From: CAYRWR01 sp964428015
GTDB taxonomy: Bacteria > Spirochaetota > Brevinematia > Brevinematales > CAYRWR01
Direction: 5' to 3'
Length of the DNA: 64,000 bases
Assembly (NCBI GenBank): GCA_964428015.1
Contig: CAYRWR010000007.1
Span: forward strand, 1-64,000
Below are positions 1 through 7,546 of this stretch, piece by piece. A program made the position numbers and the translations under genes. Within the stretch, counting starts at the first letter, position 1, and each line of letters begins with the position of its first letter. The notes beneath the pieces were generated by a model. The model ran no database searches and was not told the DNA's origin. It saw only the letters and a program-made list of their open reading frames with translations.

Positions 1-1641
1 ATATACACCTCGCATTAGATAGGAATTAATATTGCGAATAAAGTAAACTTCACTAAAAAATAAATACCTATTTTTTACATTTTTTTCTCGGGAGTAATTT
101 ATATTTGTACCTTTTACATAAATAGATGTATGACTAAATAACTGGATCTCCTGTTCATATGTAATTTCATCTGTTTTCCTAGGTAGTACATTTCCATCTT
201 TTTTGTTTAGGTATATAACATATATATTACCTGTATTAACCACATTCTCAATTTCATTTTTAGAAATATTTTTTGTCTGTATGTGGAACTCTTTTTTTAC
301 ATATATATATTTGGTCACAAAGTCCTTGCTTCTGATTATAGGGTCCACTAGAATAATATGACTGGGAATATAAAGTGTTAGCACTAATTCTTTACCATCC
401 ACAGTAATATTATTTTCTTTGTGATACATGTTTTCTAGAAACTCTCTAAAGACATAGTTACCCTGGAAAGTTAACTTATCAATGTATTTTGGCTGAACTG
501 TACGGGTATACAGGCTGACATTGACAATTTCCTCTAATCCTCTATCTTTCCATGTGGTTATCAAATCATTAACTCTACTCTTTGTTGTATATCCATTTTC
601 ACTGTATTGATTGGCATCCTGGTATGATTCATAGTATTCCTCTGGTACCCATATCTCTGCCACCGCTAACATACCGAAGAAGTTTTGAATTATCTGTTTT
701 GAATACCTAAAACTTTTTCCATTTATATTATGTATGATACCTTTGTGAAAACTCACTTCCTCTCCAAATAAAAAAGTAAGATTTGTTATTTTATCTCCTT
801 GTTTTAATCCATATACATTTCCATAATTATATGTATACTCAGATCCAAAGTATATCATCTCATTTGCTTTTTTTAAACCAGCTTGTACCGCCATGATTTC
901 TTCCGGTAGTGTGTGAAAATTCAGCATGACATCCTTACTTTTATCTTTAATCAACATGCCACTGCCCATGATTGGATTGTACTGTTTGATCTCCTTCCAT
1001 CCCATCCCCTTAGCCACCAGCTTCGTGGTATCAATCCCCTCCGGTTCGATCCACCCTTCCTTCCCCGCCTTCGATACCACGAAGAAACGTTCCCCGTTGC
1101 CTTTCAGCACCCGCAGGGTGTCACCCTTCCCTATCTGGTCCACCGCCCGGCCCTCCAGTCCGTCATTGTAGAGAGTGATGGGCTGGGCCATTTTAAAGAT
1201 ATTTTCTTTGACTTTGAAGAAGACTTCGGGCTGCCAGGGAGTGAGGGTGTCAGAGGACACCCAGCCGCCCACCGGTCGGACCTGGGAGGTCTTGGTGTCA
1301 CGTGCGCTGCCCTCGACATAGGACCAGCCGTCCCGGGTGTCGTAGAGGGTGACCTTGTCGTACTTCATGAACTGCTCCATCCAGGGGGTGTTGGTAGAGA
1401 CCCCTTTGGCCAGTCCGTCGCTGTCCAGGTCGTAGACCCGGACGTTGTTGGTATTTATATACATGATCTGAGGAGCGGATTTGTCCACCTTGAGCTGCTG
1501 TGCCATCACGGGCTGAGCGGTTGAGGGCGCCGCTTTGGTCTCAGGCTTGGGCTGCCCGCAGGCGGCCAGCAGGGCGAAGATAGTCAAAAGTCGAAAGTCG
1601 AAAGTCGAAAGAAGGCGGGAGGATTTGGGGGACTTGGTCAT
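1..1641 (-). CDS. Mosaic lipoprotein with SH3-like region (3' end cut by window)
   Basis: The minus-strand frame is open from an ATG at 1641 to base 1, about 547 codons, with no stop, so the 3' end lies outside the window. The upstream GGAG supports the start. The first 30 residues are a lipoprotein signal ending in a lipobox (ALLAAC then G), so the mature protein should be anchored by a lipidated Cys. Residues about 55-230 contain two stretches that look like bacterial SH3 domains (NNVRVYDLDSDG, then a WSYVEG/GWVSSDTL pair, and later TLYNDGLEG with GWIEPEG). The remainder is unrecognised. The first 230 codons are GC-rich and the rest, from about 950 down to 1, is very AT-rich, which suggests a composite gene. 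A 7-bp tandem repeat lies in the signal-peptide codons. Function unknown. Confidence 0.7.
   Translation of the reverse strand, partial: MTKSPKSSRLLSTFDFRLLTIFALLAACGQPKPETKAAPSTAQPVMAQQLKVDKSAPQIMYINTNNVRVYDLDSDGLAKGVSTNTPWMEQFMKYDKVTLYDTRDGWSYVEGSARDTKTSQVRPVGGWVSSDTLTPWQPEVFFKVKENIFKMAQPITLYNDGLEGRAVDQIGKGDTLRVLKGNGERFFVVSKAGKEGWIEPEGIDTTKLVAKGMGWKEIKQYNPIMGSGMLIKDKSKDVMLNFHTLPEEIMAVQAGLKKANEMIYFGSEYTYNYGNVYGLKQGDKITNLTFLFGEEVSFHKGIIHNINGKSFRYSKQIIQNFFGMLAVAEIWVPEEYYESYQDANQYSENGYTTKSRVNDLITTWKDRGLEEIVNVSLYTRTVQPKYIDKLTFQGNYVFREFLENMYHKENNITVDGKELVLTLYIPSHIILVDPIIRSKDFVTKYIYVKKEFHIQTKNISKNEIENVVNTGNIYVIYLNKKDGNVLPRKTDEITYEQEIQLFSHTSIYVKGTNINYSREKNVKNRYLFFSEVYFIRNINSYLMRGVY
1583..1610. repeat. 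Heptanucleotide tandem repeat in a signal-peptide coding region
   Basis: Four head-to-tail 7-bp units lie here: GTCAAAA followed by three copies of GTCGAAA. They fall inside the codons for residues about 11-20 of the lipoprotein read from 1641. Since 7 is not a multiple of 3, gain or loss of one unit would shift the frame and end or restore the protein. Confidence 0.85.
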
Positions 1642-1722
1642 TTATGGGCTCCGTGGTGGTTTTTTATATATATCATATTTTTTTATCTTTTTGTCAGTAA
1701 CTTTTTATTTGGGGCACGGGGG

Positions 1723-1908
1723 TCGGGGGTTCGGTAGTGCGGCAGGCTTCGCGGGCCGTAAACTCACCCACCGGTCTAGTTAAGGGACTCGAGCTCCTTG
1801 CTATACTAACGCTAATTGGTAAAAACAAAGTCGGGGTTAGGTAGTGCGGCAGGCTTCGCGGGCCGTAAATGGTTCGGCTGGCTCACCACGACGCTCACCC
1901 ACCGATCT
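1723..1908. repeat. Dispersed repeat R, left copy
   Basis: A 186-bp stretch that returns nearly unchanged at 2455-2641, with one single-base indel and only a few substitutions. It contains two related halves, each with the core GTAGTGCGGCAGGCTTCGCG followed by a CTCACCCACCG motif. A third, more diverged version of its second part (ACTCGTGCTCCTCG, then CTATTTGGTAAA) follows at about 1909-1955. No gene is visible in it. Confidence 0.85.
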
Positions 1909-1985
1909 AATCAGAGGACTCGTGCTCCTCGAATTACCAATGCTATTTGGTAAATAAGTTTCCGGGCTCCCCAATTCAGACCGGA

Positions 1986-2120
1986 CCCCGAGTTCACCGC
2001 TCCCTGCTTTACAGCACTACCGAGGTCGGTCCCCGAGTTTACCGCTCCTCGCTTTGCAGCACTACCGAGGGCGGTCCCCGAGTTTATCGCTCCTCGCTTT
2101 GCAGCACTACCGAGGGGTAG
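1986..2120. repeat. 45-bp tandem repeat, three units
   Basis: Three adjoining 45-bp units at 1986-2030, 2031-2075 and 2076-2120. Each begins CCCCGAGTT and carries CAGCACTACCGAGG near its end. GCACTACCG is the reverse complement of CGGTAGTGC in repeat R, so the array and R are partly inverted relatives. The last unit overlaps the 3' end of the GIY-YIG gene. There are no unique spacers, so it is not a CRISPR array. Confidence 0.8.
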
Positions 2121-2418
2121 ATTCTCGAGCAATACCCCAAATTCGTTTTTTCTTGGCGGCTTTCTTCAATTCTACAATTCTATTCTCAATCACTAACTTC
2201 TTCTTTTCATGAGTCCAATTCTGGACCTGCTTTTCTCTTTCAAAGGCATCAGTCACCCGATCGAAGACCTCAAAGTAGACTAACTTTACAGGGCATCTTT
2301 CTGAAGTATAGTTAGCTCCCAAGCCGGAGTTATGCTCCTCTACCCTCTTATCCAGGTCGATGGTGCTCCCGGTGTAGAATGTCCCGTCTGAACATTCCAG
2401 TATGTACATATAGGCCAT
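2107..2418 (-). CDS. GIY-YIG endonuclease domain protein
   Basis: A 103-residue single-domain protein of the UPF0213/YhbQ type. The GIY-YIG signature appears as YMYILECSDGTFYTGSTIDL at residues 3-22, followed by the conserved Arg (DKRVEEHN) and a later Glu in the AFEREKQVQNW helix, the usual catalytic set. The last 15 or so residues are encoded by the neighbouring 45-bp repeat array and are not family-like, so the original C-terminus may have been replaced. It stands alone between two copies of a repeat cassette (1723-2120 and 2455-2696). UPF0213 proteins are usually housekeeping nucleases of unclear role. The flanking repeats allow, but do not prove, a role in repeat mobility. The start ATG at 2418 sits directly before the signature. 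Confidence 0.85.
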   Translation of the reverse strand: MAYMYILECSDGTFYTGSTIDLDKRVEEHNSGLGANYTSERCPVKLVYFEVFDRVTDAFEREKQVQNWTHEKKKLVIENRIVELKKAAKKKRIWGIARESTPR

Positions 2419-2454
2419 GAGTTATACTCTATCTTTATTATTTGTAATACATAA

Positions 2455-2641
2455 TCGGGGGTTCGGTAGTGCTGCTAGACTTCGCGGGCCGTAAACTCAC
2501 CCACCGGTCTAGTTAAGGGACTCGAGCTCCTTGCTATACTAACGCTAATTGGTAAAAACAAAGTCGGGGTTAGGTAGTGCGGCAGGCTTCGCGGGCCGTA
2601 AATGGTTCGGCTGGCTCACCACGGCGCTCACCCACCGGTCC
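2455..2641. repeat. Dispersed repeat R, right copy
   Basis: The second near-identical copy of the 186-bp repeat at 1723-1908, in the same orientation on the other side of the GIY-YIG gene. Differences cluster at about 2471-2480; the remainder is almost perfectly conserved, which implies a recent duplication or active conversion. Confidence 0.85.
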
Positions 2642-2652
2642 TTAGAGCTCGG

Positions 2653-2696
2653 ACCCTGAGTTCACCACCCTAACCTTTACAGCACTATCGAAGGGG
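2653..2696. repeat. Degenerate single unit of the 45-bp repeat
   Basis: CCCTGAGTTCACC and CTTTACAGCACTATCGAAGG match the units at 1986-2120 in order and spacing. The unit follows the right copy of repeat R, as the array follows the left copy, so a whole cassette was duplicated around the GIY-YIG gene. Confidence 0.65.
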
Positions 2697-3072
2697 CACT
2701 ACTGAGGGCGGTCCCGTCACCATTAACAAATCCGAAGGGAAAAATTGATCAGAATATCAGGAAATGAGAGAAGAAAGAGCCCACCACCATATCCCCCACA
2801 TAATAGATTACATTTTAACATGAGTGTATCAGATGTCAAGGATAAATACGTTTTATTACGAATTTATTTGAGGTAAGAGGTTTTTTTCTTGGGTGTATTT
2901 ACAATATATAGTGTATCTTGTTATATATCAATAAATACACAACTCCAACTAGTTTCATTGTTACTTTTTCAATTTATGCTCTCTCCCGGGAGTTTAGCAA
3001 TTTTGTTATCCATGTGTTATAATCACTCAATTTACCAGTGCAAAAAACGTAAATTTCAAATAGGTGATAAAC
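2697..3072. other. Gene-free stretch upstream of a small lipoprotein
   Basis: About 375 AT-rich bases with no convincing gene. The only open frame (2889-3080, plus) lacks a ribosome binding site and family features. The right part contains the promoter-like site at 2994-3023. Confidence 0.6.
2994..3023 (+). promoter_or_regulatory. Sigma70-type promoter for the lipoprotein at 3073
   Basis: TTAGCA at 2994-2999, an 18-bp spacer and a perfect TATAAT at 3018-3023. TG one base before the -10 makes it an extended -10 element. It lies 50 bp before the start codon. Confidence 0.5.
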
Positions 3073-3576
3073 ATGAATAAGATAATTGCACTTTTTTCTT
3101 TACTCATATTGATTTTGACAGCTTGCGGAGAGACCAAAGTTAAACCGGAAGTAAAACCACAGAAAGTGACCCAGACTCAGCCGGTGACTCCGGAGCAGAA
3201 GCTGGATATGCAGTTTGATTATGTAATCAATATCGCGAATTTTTTCCAGTTAAAAAGCTATTCAGGGGACCGGGTCTACTATAACTCCCGTGATTTTCAG
3301 ACCCCGGATAAGATTAAGGGTGATGTGGAATACCTGAGTGATGAGGGTATCAATTATCTGATCCTATTGCGTAGTGAAATATTAGCCCGCAAGGACGCCC
3401 GCTTCGACACAGCGGTGATCCAGCGCATCTTCAACAGTACCTTCTGGTACAACCAGTTTGCCTCCAAGAAAGGCATGTACAATGAAGCCCGGCTGAATAT
3501 ATATGAGAAAGAGAACATCCGGCGGATCAATGAAATTCTGCAGGCGGGTAAAGACATTAAGAGTTGGGATGAATGA
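3073..3576 (+). CDS. Small lipoprotein of unknown function
   Basis: A protein of 167 residues with a signal peptide (MNKIIALFSLLILILTAC) ending in the lipobox LTAC, so Cys18 is the expected lipidation site. A Lys/Pro/Gln/Thr-rich linker follows at residues 20-45, then a compact, probably helical domain rich in Tyr, Phe and Asn. No family is recognised. An in-frame GTG nine bases upstream (3064) is possible, but the ATG at 3073 has AGGTG placed 6-7 bases before it and puts the hydrophobic core at the usual distance. It is a single gene with its own promoter-like site and no operon partner. Confidence 0.7.
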   Translation: MNKIIALFSLLILILTACGETKVKPEVKPQKVTQTQPVTPEQKLDMQFDYVINIANFFQLKSYSGDRVYYNSRDFQTPDKIKGDVEYLSDEGINYLILLRSEILARKDARFDTAVIQRIFNSTFWYNQFASKKGMYNEARLNIYEKENIRRINEILQAGKDIKSWDE

Positions 3577-3657
3577 AAGGGGGACCTGGCTCCCCGACCC
3601 ATCGGGTACAGCCGGCAGAATGATATTCAGACTTTTGTCATTAGATGACGCGAGTTT

Positions 3658-3704
3658 GATGATTGGCTTTTTATATCCGGATATGCCGGCCACTCAAGGT
3701 CCAA
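3658..3704. repeat. Direct repeat left of the DUF4160/DUF2442 pair
   Basis: About 47 bp, with TGATTGGCTTTTT, TCCGGATA and CCACTCA spaced as at 4443-4489. Roughly 80 percent of positions agree. The two copies bracket the gene pair in the same orientation. The rest of 3577-3871 holds short hairpins but no gene. Confidence 0.6.
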
Positions 3705-3871
3705 TCGTATTGGATAGATTAGGGTCCACGGTGTGACTTATCTCCGGAGGCTTCCTAGTTGATCCCCAATAAACTTTTTCAAATAGATTTGTAATACCTG
3801 ATAAACCCCGGATATCTAAAATTCGGAATATATATTTTTAAATTTGATTCCATTAACCATTCCAAGAGGTA

Positions 3872-4171
3872 TCACTTTTTTCTTTTCTCCAACCACTTTC
3901 CCAGAGATTTCTGAGTTTCCGCTGAGGGCAGGCCAATTATCAGAGATCGGAGACTAATATCCTCATCCAGATCTTCCCAGTGTATCCCCTCACCTCCTCC
4001 TATGAGACGCCAGTTTTTTCTCTCATTGGAAGTAGCATGCTGTAGTCGGGGATACCATGCCAGGGGAACTATCAATGTCCTGCCGTCTTCAAGTTCAACA
4101 ATAAGTTCTGCATCATTGATATCCAGACCTTTTATCAATGACATATTTATTTCAGTCGTTAAAATAGTCAT
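3872..4171 (-). CDS. DUF2442 family protein
   Basis: A 99-residue protein of the DUF2442 family. The diagnostic block is visible: VELEDGRTLIVPLAWYPRL at residues 26-44, then NWRLIGGGEGIHWEDLDEDI at 53-72. DUF2442 genes usually sit beside DUF4160 genes in bacteria and are often listed as candidate toxin-antitoxin or phage-associated modules; the biochemical role is not settled. The start overlaps the end of the upstream DUF4160 gene by about 20 bases, so the pair is probably translationally coupled. An internal Met (residue 10) is an alternative start that removes the overlap and still precedes the conserved domain. Confidence 0.85.
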   Translation of the reverse strand: MTILTTEINMSLIKGLDINDAELIVELEDGRTLIVPLAWYPRLQHATSNERKNWRLIGGGEGIHWEDLDEDISLRSLIIGLPSAETQKSLGKWLEKRKK

Positions 4172-4424
4172 TCCAGGCCTCCTGAATAACTGTTATGTTT
4201 TCCTGAATAATCTCTGCTATCCTGTTTAATTCCTTACGATTAAAACCACCACTCTTTGCCAATCGAAGTGGTTCCAGCCAGAATTTCGCAATATTCTCAT
4301 CTCTTTCGACATGAACATGGTAAGGTTCCTGAGCGTCACTGGAATAGAAGAATAATCGGTATGGCCAATAATTATTATTGTTGGCATAATATAATATAGT
4401 ATCATAAATATTTTGCTTAAGCAA
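4152..4424 (-). CDS. DUF4160 family protein
   Basis: A 90-residue protein with the DUF4160 core: YRLFFYSSDAQEPYHVHVER at residues 22-41, then AKFWLEPLRLAKSGGF and a C-terminal helix ending EAWNDYF. It is the first gene of a two-gene unit with DUF2442. The first 20 residues (with four Asn in a row) are not family-like. Most members begin MPTI a short distance before the YR-FF block, and an ATG reading MPTI exists here in another frame (about 4385). A small frameshift near 4370-4390, or recoding, may therefore have displaced the natural start. The identity of the family is secure; the start is not. Confidence 0.8.
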   Translation of the reverse strand: MLKQNIYDTILYYANNNNYWPYRLFFYSSDAQEPYHVHVERDENIAKFWLEPLRLAKSGGFNRKELNRIAEIIQENITVIQEAWNDYFND

Positions 4425-4442
4425 GATTCAAATATTGAACCA

Positions 4443-4489
4443 GTTGATTGGCTTTTTTTATTCCGGATACGCTGTCCACTCAGGGTCAC
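4443..4489. repeat. Direct repeat right of the DUF4160/DUF2442 pair
   Basis: Partner of 3658-3704: TGATTGGCTTTTT, TCCGGATA and CCACTCA recur in the same order, followed by a GGTC shared by both. It begins 19 bp upstream of the DUF4160 start. From here to 4650 no gene is seen. Confidence 0.6.
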
Positions 4490-4649
4490 CCGTTCGGTAC
4501 GATTCTCCACAGTGTTCCATTCTACTTAGGGTAAAATTTAAACGATCAGACGAGCCTCGGGACAGACCTAACTTCTTAGGTTTCATTTTTAACCCCTCAA
4601 CTCGGCAGACTCAGTGGAACGAAAAACATACCCGTCTGCATGTTCTGAC

Positions 4650-5801
4650 TTATAGTACTATATCCACAAAAGCGGTGTTGCTGATCATCTTACCGGTGGC
4701 GGCAGGAACATACCGGATAATCAGGTCAAAATCCTGTGTATCTTCCACATCAGCACCCAGATTAGTTAAGCCTACTGTAAAATTATTGGTCCAGCTGGCG
4801 GTATTGTGATCATACCAAAGCCCAAGGTTAAAATTAGTAGTACGGCCATATACCAGCGCGGAGATCATCCCGGTATGTACCAGGATACCGGAATCAACAA
4901 TAGATACCCATACAGTCGTAGTTGAGGCTATCGCGTTATATATTTTTGAATTTAGCTGTATGACCCCCACCGGAGTGGTGATGACCGGAGAAAATACTAT
5001 CATATTAGTAGAGGGCACCCATCCAAAATAGGGAATAGTTATATAATTTGTCAGTATATAACTTTCGCGGGGAATGGTTTCCACAGCTCCCGCCGGGCCG
5101 GATCCATCCCAGTTGGTAGAAGCAGACCAGACTAAAGCTTTGACTTTTAAGGCAGAGACAGGTAAAACGGACTTTGCAATTTTTAAATAAAATGTCCCGT
5201 TTTCAAAAGCTGCATCACATCCTGCTAATTTATTAGTTTGATTTATAGAATATATTTTACCAACATTTAATCCATTAAGATTTGCGACATTACTGAATGC
5301 GAACCCTGTAGTATGTAATGTATTGTTCCCAATATATTTAAAGATTTCAACATGATCCCATTGAAGAGAATCAAGTCCATTAATACTAAGGGGGGGAACT
5401 TCAGACTTGAGAGGTATAATGTAATCCGGAGTAAATCCACTATCCAGATCGATAACCGGGAGTCCCCAAAAACTATATAATCCCGCCACATGACCATTGG
5501 TTATGTCCGTATTATCGATCAGAATTGTCGCGCTTATACCCCCATTGGATGGTAAAATTCCTTGAATTGATAAATCAGTGGATACCTTGATATACCAGTG
5601 GTCAGCGTCCGCGGCGACACCCAGGTCTTTCAGCATGATATTAGCACTGGCTGTGGTCTCATAGGACCAGTTCAATTGCTTATACCAATCTGATTGACCT
5701 CCTGTGGGATCATTACTGATGGCATTCCACATACCCGGAGGGAAGAACAATCCGCAACCGGCCAGGCCAGATATTATTATGATAACAAATATTTTTTTCA
5801 T
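4650..5801 (-). CDS. Lipoprotein, possible carbohydrate-binding modules
   Basis: A protein of 383 residues whose signal ends in the lipobox LAGC (Cys16). The mature part looks all-beta. Residues about 35-230 contain alternating strands and ILIDNTD, and a segment (DLDSGFTPDYIIPLK) reminiscent of DOMON or glucodextranase-type C-terminal binding domains. Residues 240-383 form a second beta region rich in Thr/Asn. These assignments rest on general resemblance and are weak. GGGGGAAATC before the ATG is a good ribosome binding site. It is nine bases downstream of the TolB-like/barrel gene and probably in the same operon. Divergent to them is a secreted amylase, which makes a glucan-binding surface role plausible. 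Confidence 0.65.
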   Translation of the reverse strand: MKKIFVIIIISGLAGCGLFFPPGMWNAISNDPTGGQSDWYKQLNWSYETTASANIMLKDLGVAADADHWYIKVSTDLSIQGILPSNGGISATILIDNTDITNGHVAGLYSFWGLPVIDLDSGFTPDYIIPLKSEVPPLSINGLDSLQWDHVEIFKYIGNNTLHTTGFAFSNVANLNGLNVGKIYSINQTNKLAGCDAAFENGTFYLKIAKSVLPVSALKVKALVWSASTNWDGSGPAGAVETIPRESYILTNYITIPYFGWVPSTNMIVFSPVITTPVGVIQLNSKIYNAIASTTTVWVSIVDSGILVHTGMISALVYGRTTNFNLGLWYDHNTASWTNNFTVGLTNLGADVEDTQDFDLIIRYVPAATGKMISNTAFVDIVL

Positions 5802-5810
5802 GATTTCCCC

Positions 5811-7187
5811 CTAGAACTTCAAGCCCAATGAAAGGTAAGCGCCGGGTTCACTGAATGCCAGGTTATAGGCTATTCCTCCCCTCAGGTAGAGCACCTTCCA
5901 CTGTGCCTGGATAAAGGAACGCAGTACGACACCCTGGGAAGGCAGAGTGCTGATTAATTGCCACTGCTCCAGTGGGGTGGTATAAAAATATCCTCCGCCC
6001 AGACCTACCCCCAGATGAATACCGGAAACATTTAGGAGGTTATATCCCGCGTCCAGGTAAGCGGAAATAACATGAAAACCGGCATTTTTGCTCTGCACAG
6101 TGGCGTAGAGATAACTTCCTTCCAGACCCAGCCATAACTTCTTATTAAACTCTAAATCCAGCCCCAGCCCTCCGTAGGCATTGCCTAGGGCAAAGACCCG
6201 CAGCGAAGGACGTATCATACTACTGGAAGCGACGGAATTTTTAGGTTTTTGGTTAGCTCCAGGCTTTGTTTTTCGTACTTTGACTATCGTGGTCTGACCA
6301 TCCAGGACTTTAAAGTTGATTTGTTCCAGGATCCGGTTGTTTTCATCCATGGCCATCACCGCATGCAATTTTATAACGTCCAGATTTGTGATTTCCTTAT
6401 CCGGCTCAACCGGTTTCCCGTCCAGAAGTATTCTGGTCCCTTTTCTGGCTTTCACAAGAGCCTTTCCACTGGCTGTGTAGGAAATATTGGTAAAGGCATT
6501 TTCTTTGAGATTGATAAAGGCATTCAAAACCATGGCACGGTCACTTTCCCGGATGATCATAAAGTTATATTCATTTCCCGCCAGGATTTTCTGGTTAAAG
6601 TTAAAGTCCCGATTAGTAGCTACAGCAATGGGCTTATTATTAGCTAAAATGGTGTAGGCCTCATCACCGATACGGAAATCCTGGAAATTGACTACCGCGA
6701 AGCGGGGAACAATGCGGAAAGTGGCCTGCAGGGTATCAATGATGATCCTGTCCAGAGTATCAAATATATCCAGATCAATAGCGGTACTGTAACTTTTAGT
6801 ATATATGTCAGTTTTGGAAGAGCGGGACCACACTTTTAATACTATAGCGGCCTGGGGAGAATCTCCCTCTCCTTGAATTTCCAGCTCTCCATGGATGATA
6901 AAATCGGGGCTATAAGATGATGCCAGCGAATCCACAGATTTATTCTGGATGGATACCAGAGTTTTGCTTTCCGGCATATCGACAAAGGGTAGGATGGACA
7001 GAAAGTTATACATGGTATTGAACAACAGCTGCCGGGTATTCTCATAGGTAGCATCTTTATTTTTAGTCTGGTCAGCCCTGTCCGTGAGAGGTATAAGCAG
7101 GATCTTTTGCTTGGTTTCCTGAGCTGATAAAACCTGGATTGCCCCTAAAAATAGTATGATCATTTCAAATAAAATAAATTTCTTCAA
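5811..7187 (-). CDS. Secreted protein, TolB-like N-terminus and putative outer-membrane barrel
   Basis: With the TTG start at 7187 it has 458 residues. TTG is preferred because GGAGG lies five bases before it and the sequence then begins MKKFILFEMIILFLG, a clean Sec signal. A longer frame to 7223 has no such site. Residues about 25-170 (KILLIPLTDRAD, then DFIIHGELEIQGEG) resemble the N-terminal domain of TolB/CsgG-like proteins. The middle resembles PEGA-like beta modules (GTRILLDGKPVEPDKEITNL). The last 130 residues are amphipathic strands ending in LSLGLKF, a typical outer-membrane barrel terminus. It is first in an operon with the lipoprotein at 5801. Exact function unknown. Confidence 0.65.
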   Translation of the reverse strand: MKKFILFEMIILFLGAIQVLSAQETKQKILLIPLTDRADQTKNKDATYENTRQLLFNTMYNFLSILPFVDMPESKTLVSIQNKSVDSLASSYSPDFIIHGELEIQGEGDSPQAAIVLKVWSRSSKTDIYTKSYSTAIDLDIFDTLDRIIIDTLQATFRIVPRFAVVNFQDFRIGDEAYTILANNKPIAVATNRDFNFNQKILAGNEYNFMIIRESDRAMVLNAFINLKENAFTNISYTASGKALVKARKGTRILLDGKPVEPDKEITNLDVIKLHAVMAMDENNRILEQINFKVLDGQTTIVKVRKTKPGANQKPKNSVASSSMIRPSLRVFALGNAYGGLGLDLEFNKKLWLGLEGSYLYATVQSKNAGFHVISAYLDAGYNLLNVSGIHLGVGLGGGYFYTTPLEQWQLISTLPSQGVVLRSFIQAQWKVLYLRGGIAYNLAFSEPGAYLSLGLKF

Positions 7188-7546
7188 ATGTACCTCCACA
7201 ACGTCTGGCAAATATTTTATCATATAATATCGTTACGTCAATAGATTGTCTTAAGAATTGTAATAAACTGTATCTTATATGTTCAATACTTATTGAAATG
7301 GATAATAATCAGTTTTTATACCTCCTAAAAAACATAAAACGAAACTGTGTTTATTCCTGTTCGTGAGTAAGATGGTATGATGCAGTACTCAAAATTAATA
7401 TATCATTATCTTATAACAAAAATAAAACAATTCAGCTATTGACTTCCTGTCAGAACCAAATAAGATAATATTATACTAAAAAAAGAGGGTTATAACAGAT
7501 AAATCTTTGAAAAAACAGTAAATAATTCTTTCCGAAGGGGAGAAAA
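7188..7546. other. Divergent promoter region
   Basis: About 360 AT-rich bases between two divergently transcribed genes, with no gene. A plus-strand promoter candidate lies at 7439-7469. Confidence 0.6.
7439..7469 (+). promoter_or_regulatory. Candidate promoter of the amylase gene
   Basis: TTGACT at 7439-7444 and GATAAT at 7464-7469. The 19-bp spacer is long, so the match is only moderate. It lies 78 bp before the start codon. Confidence 0.35.

Noticed and set aside
913..1524. Plus-strand frame of 203 codons opposite the first lipoprotein
   Set aside because: It mirrors the GC-rich part of the minus-strand gene, which has a signal peptide, lipobox and ribosome site.
1986..2120. CRISPR-like regular repeat array
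   Set aside because: The 45-bp units are directly adjacent with no unique spacers, and no Cas gene is nearby.
1911..2132. Minus-strand open frame with LGSAAKRGA repeats
   Set aside because: It is a translation of the 45-bp repeat array; no ribosome site, and it overlaps the GIY-YIG gene.
1642..2460. Insertion sequence around the GIY-YIG gene
   Set aside because: No transposase, no clear terminal inverted repeats and no target-site duplication were visible; only repeats flank the gene.
2889..3080. Short plus-strand frame before the lipoprotein
   Set aside because: No ribosome binding site, atypical composition, and it overlaps the lipoprotein's promoter and start region.
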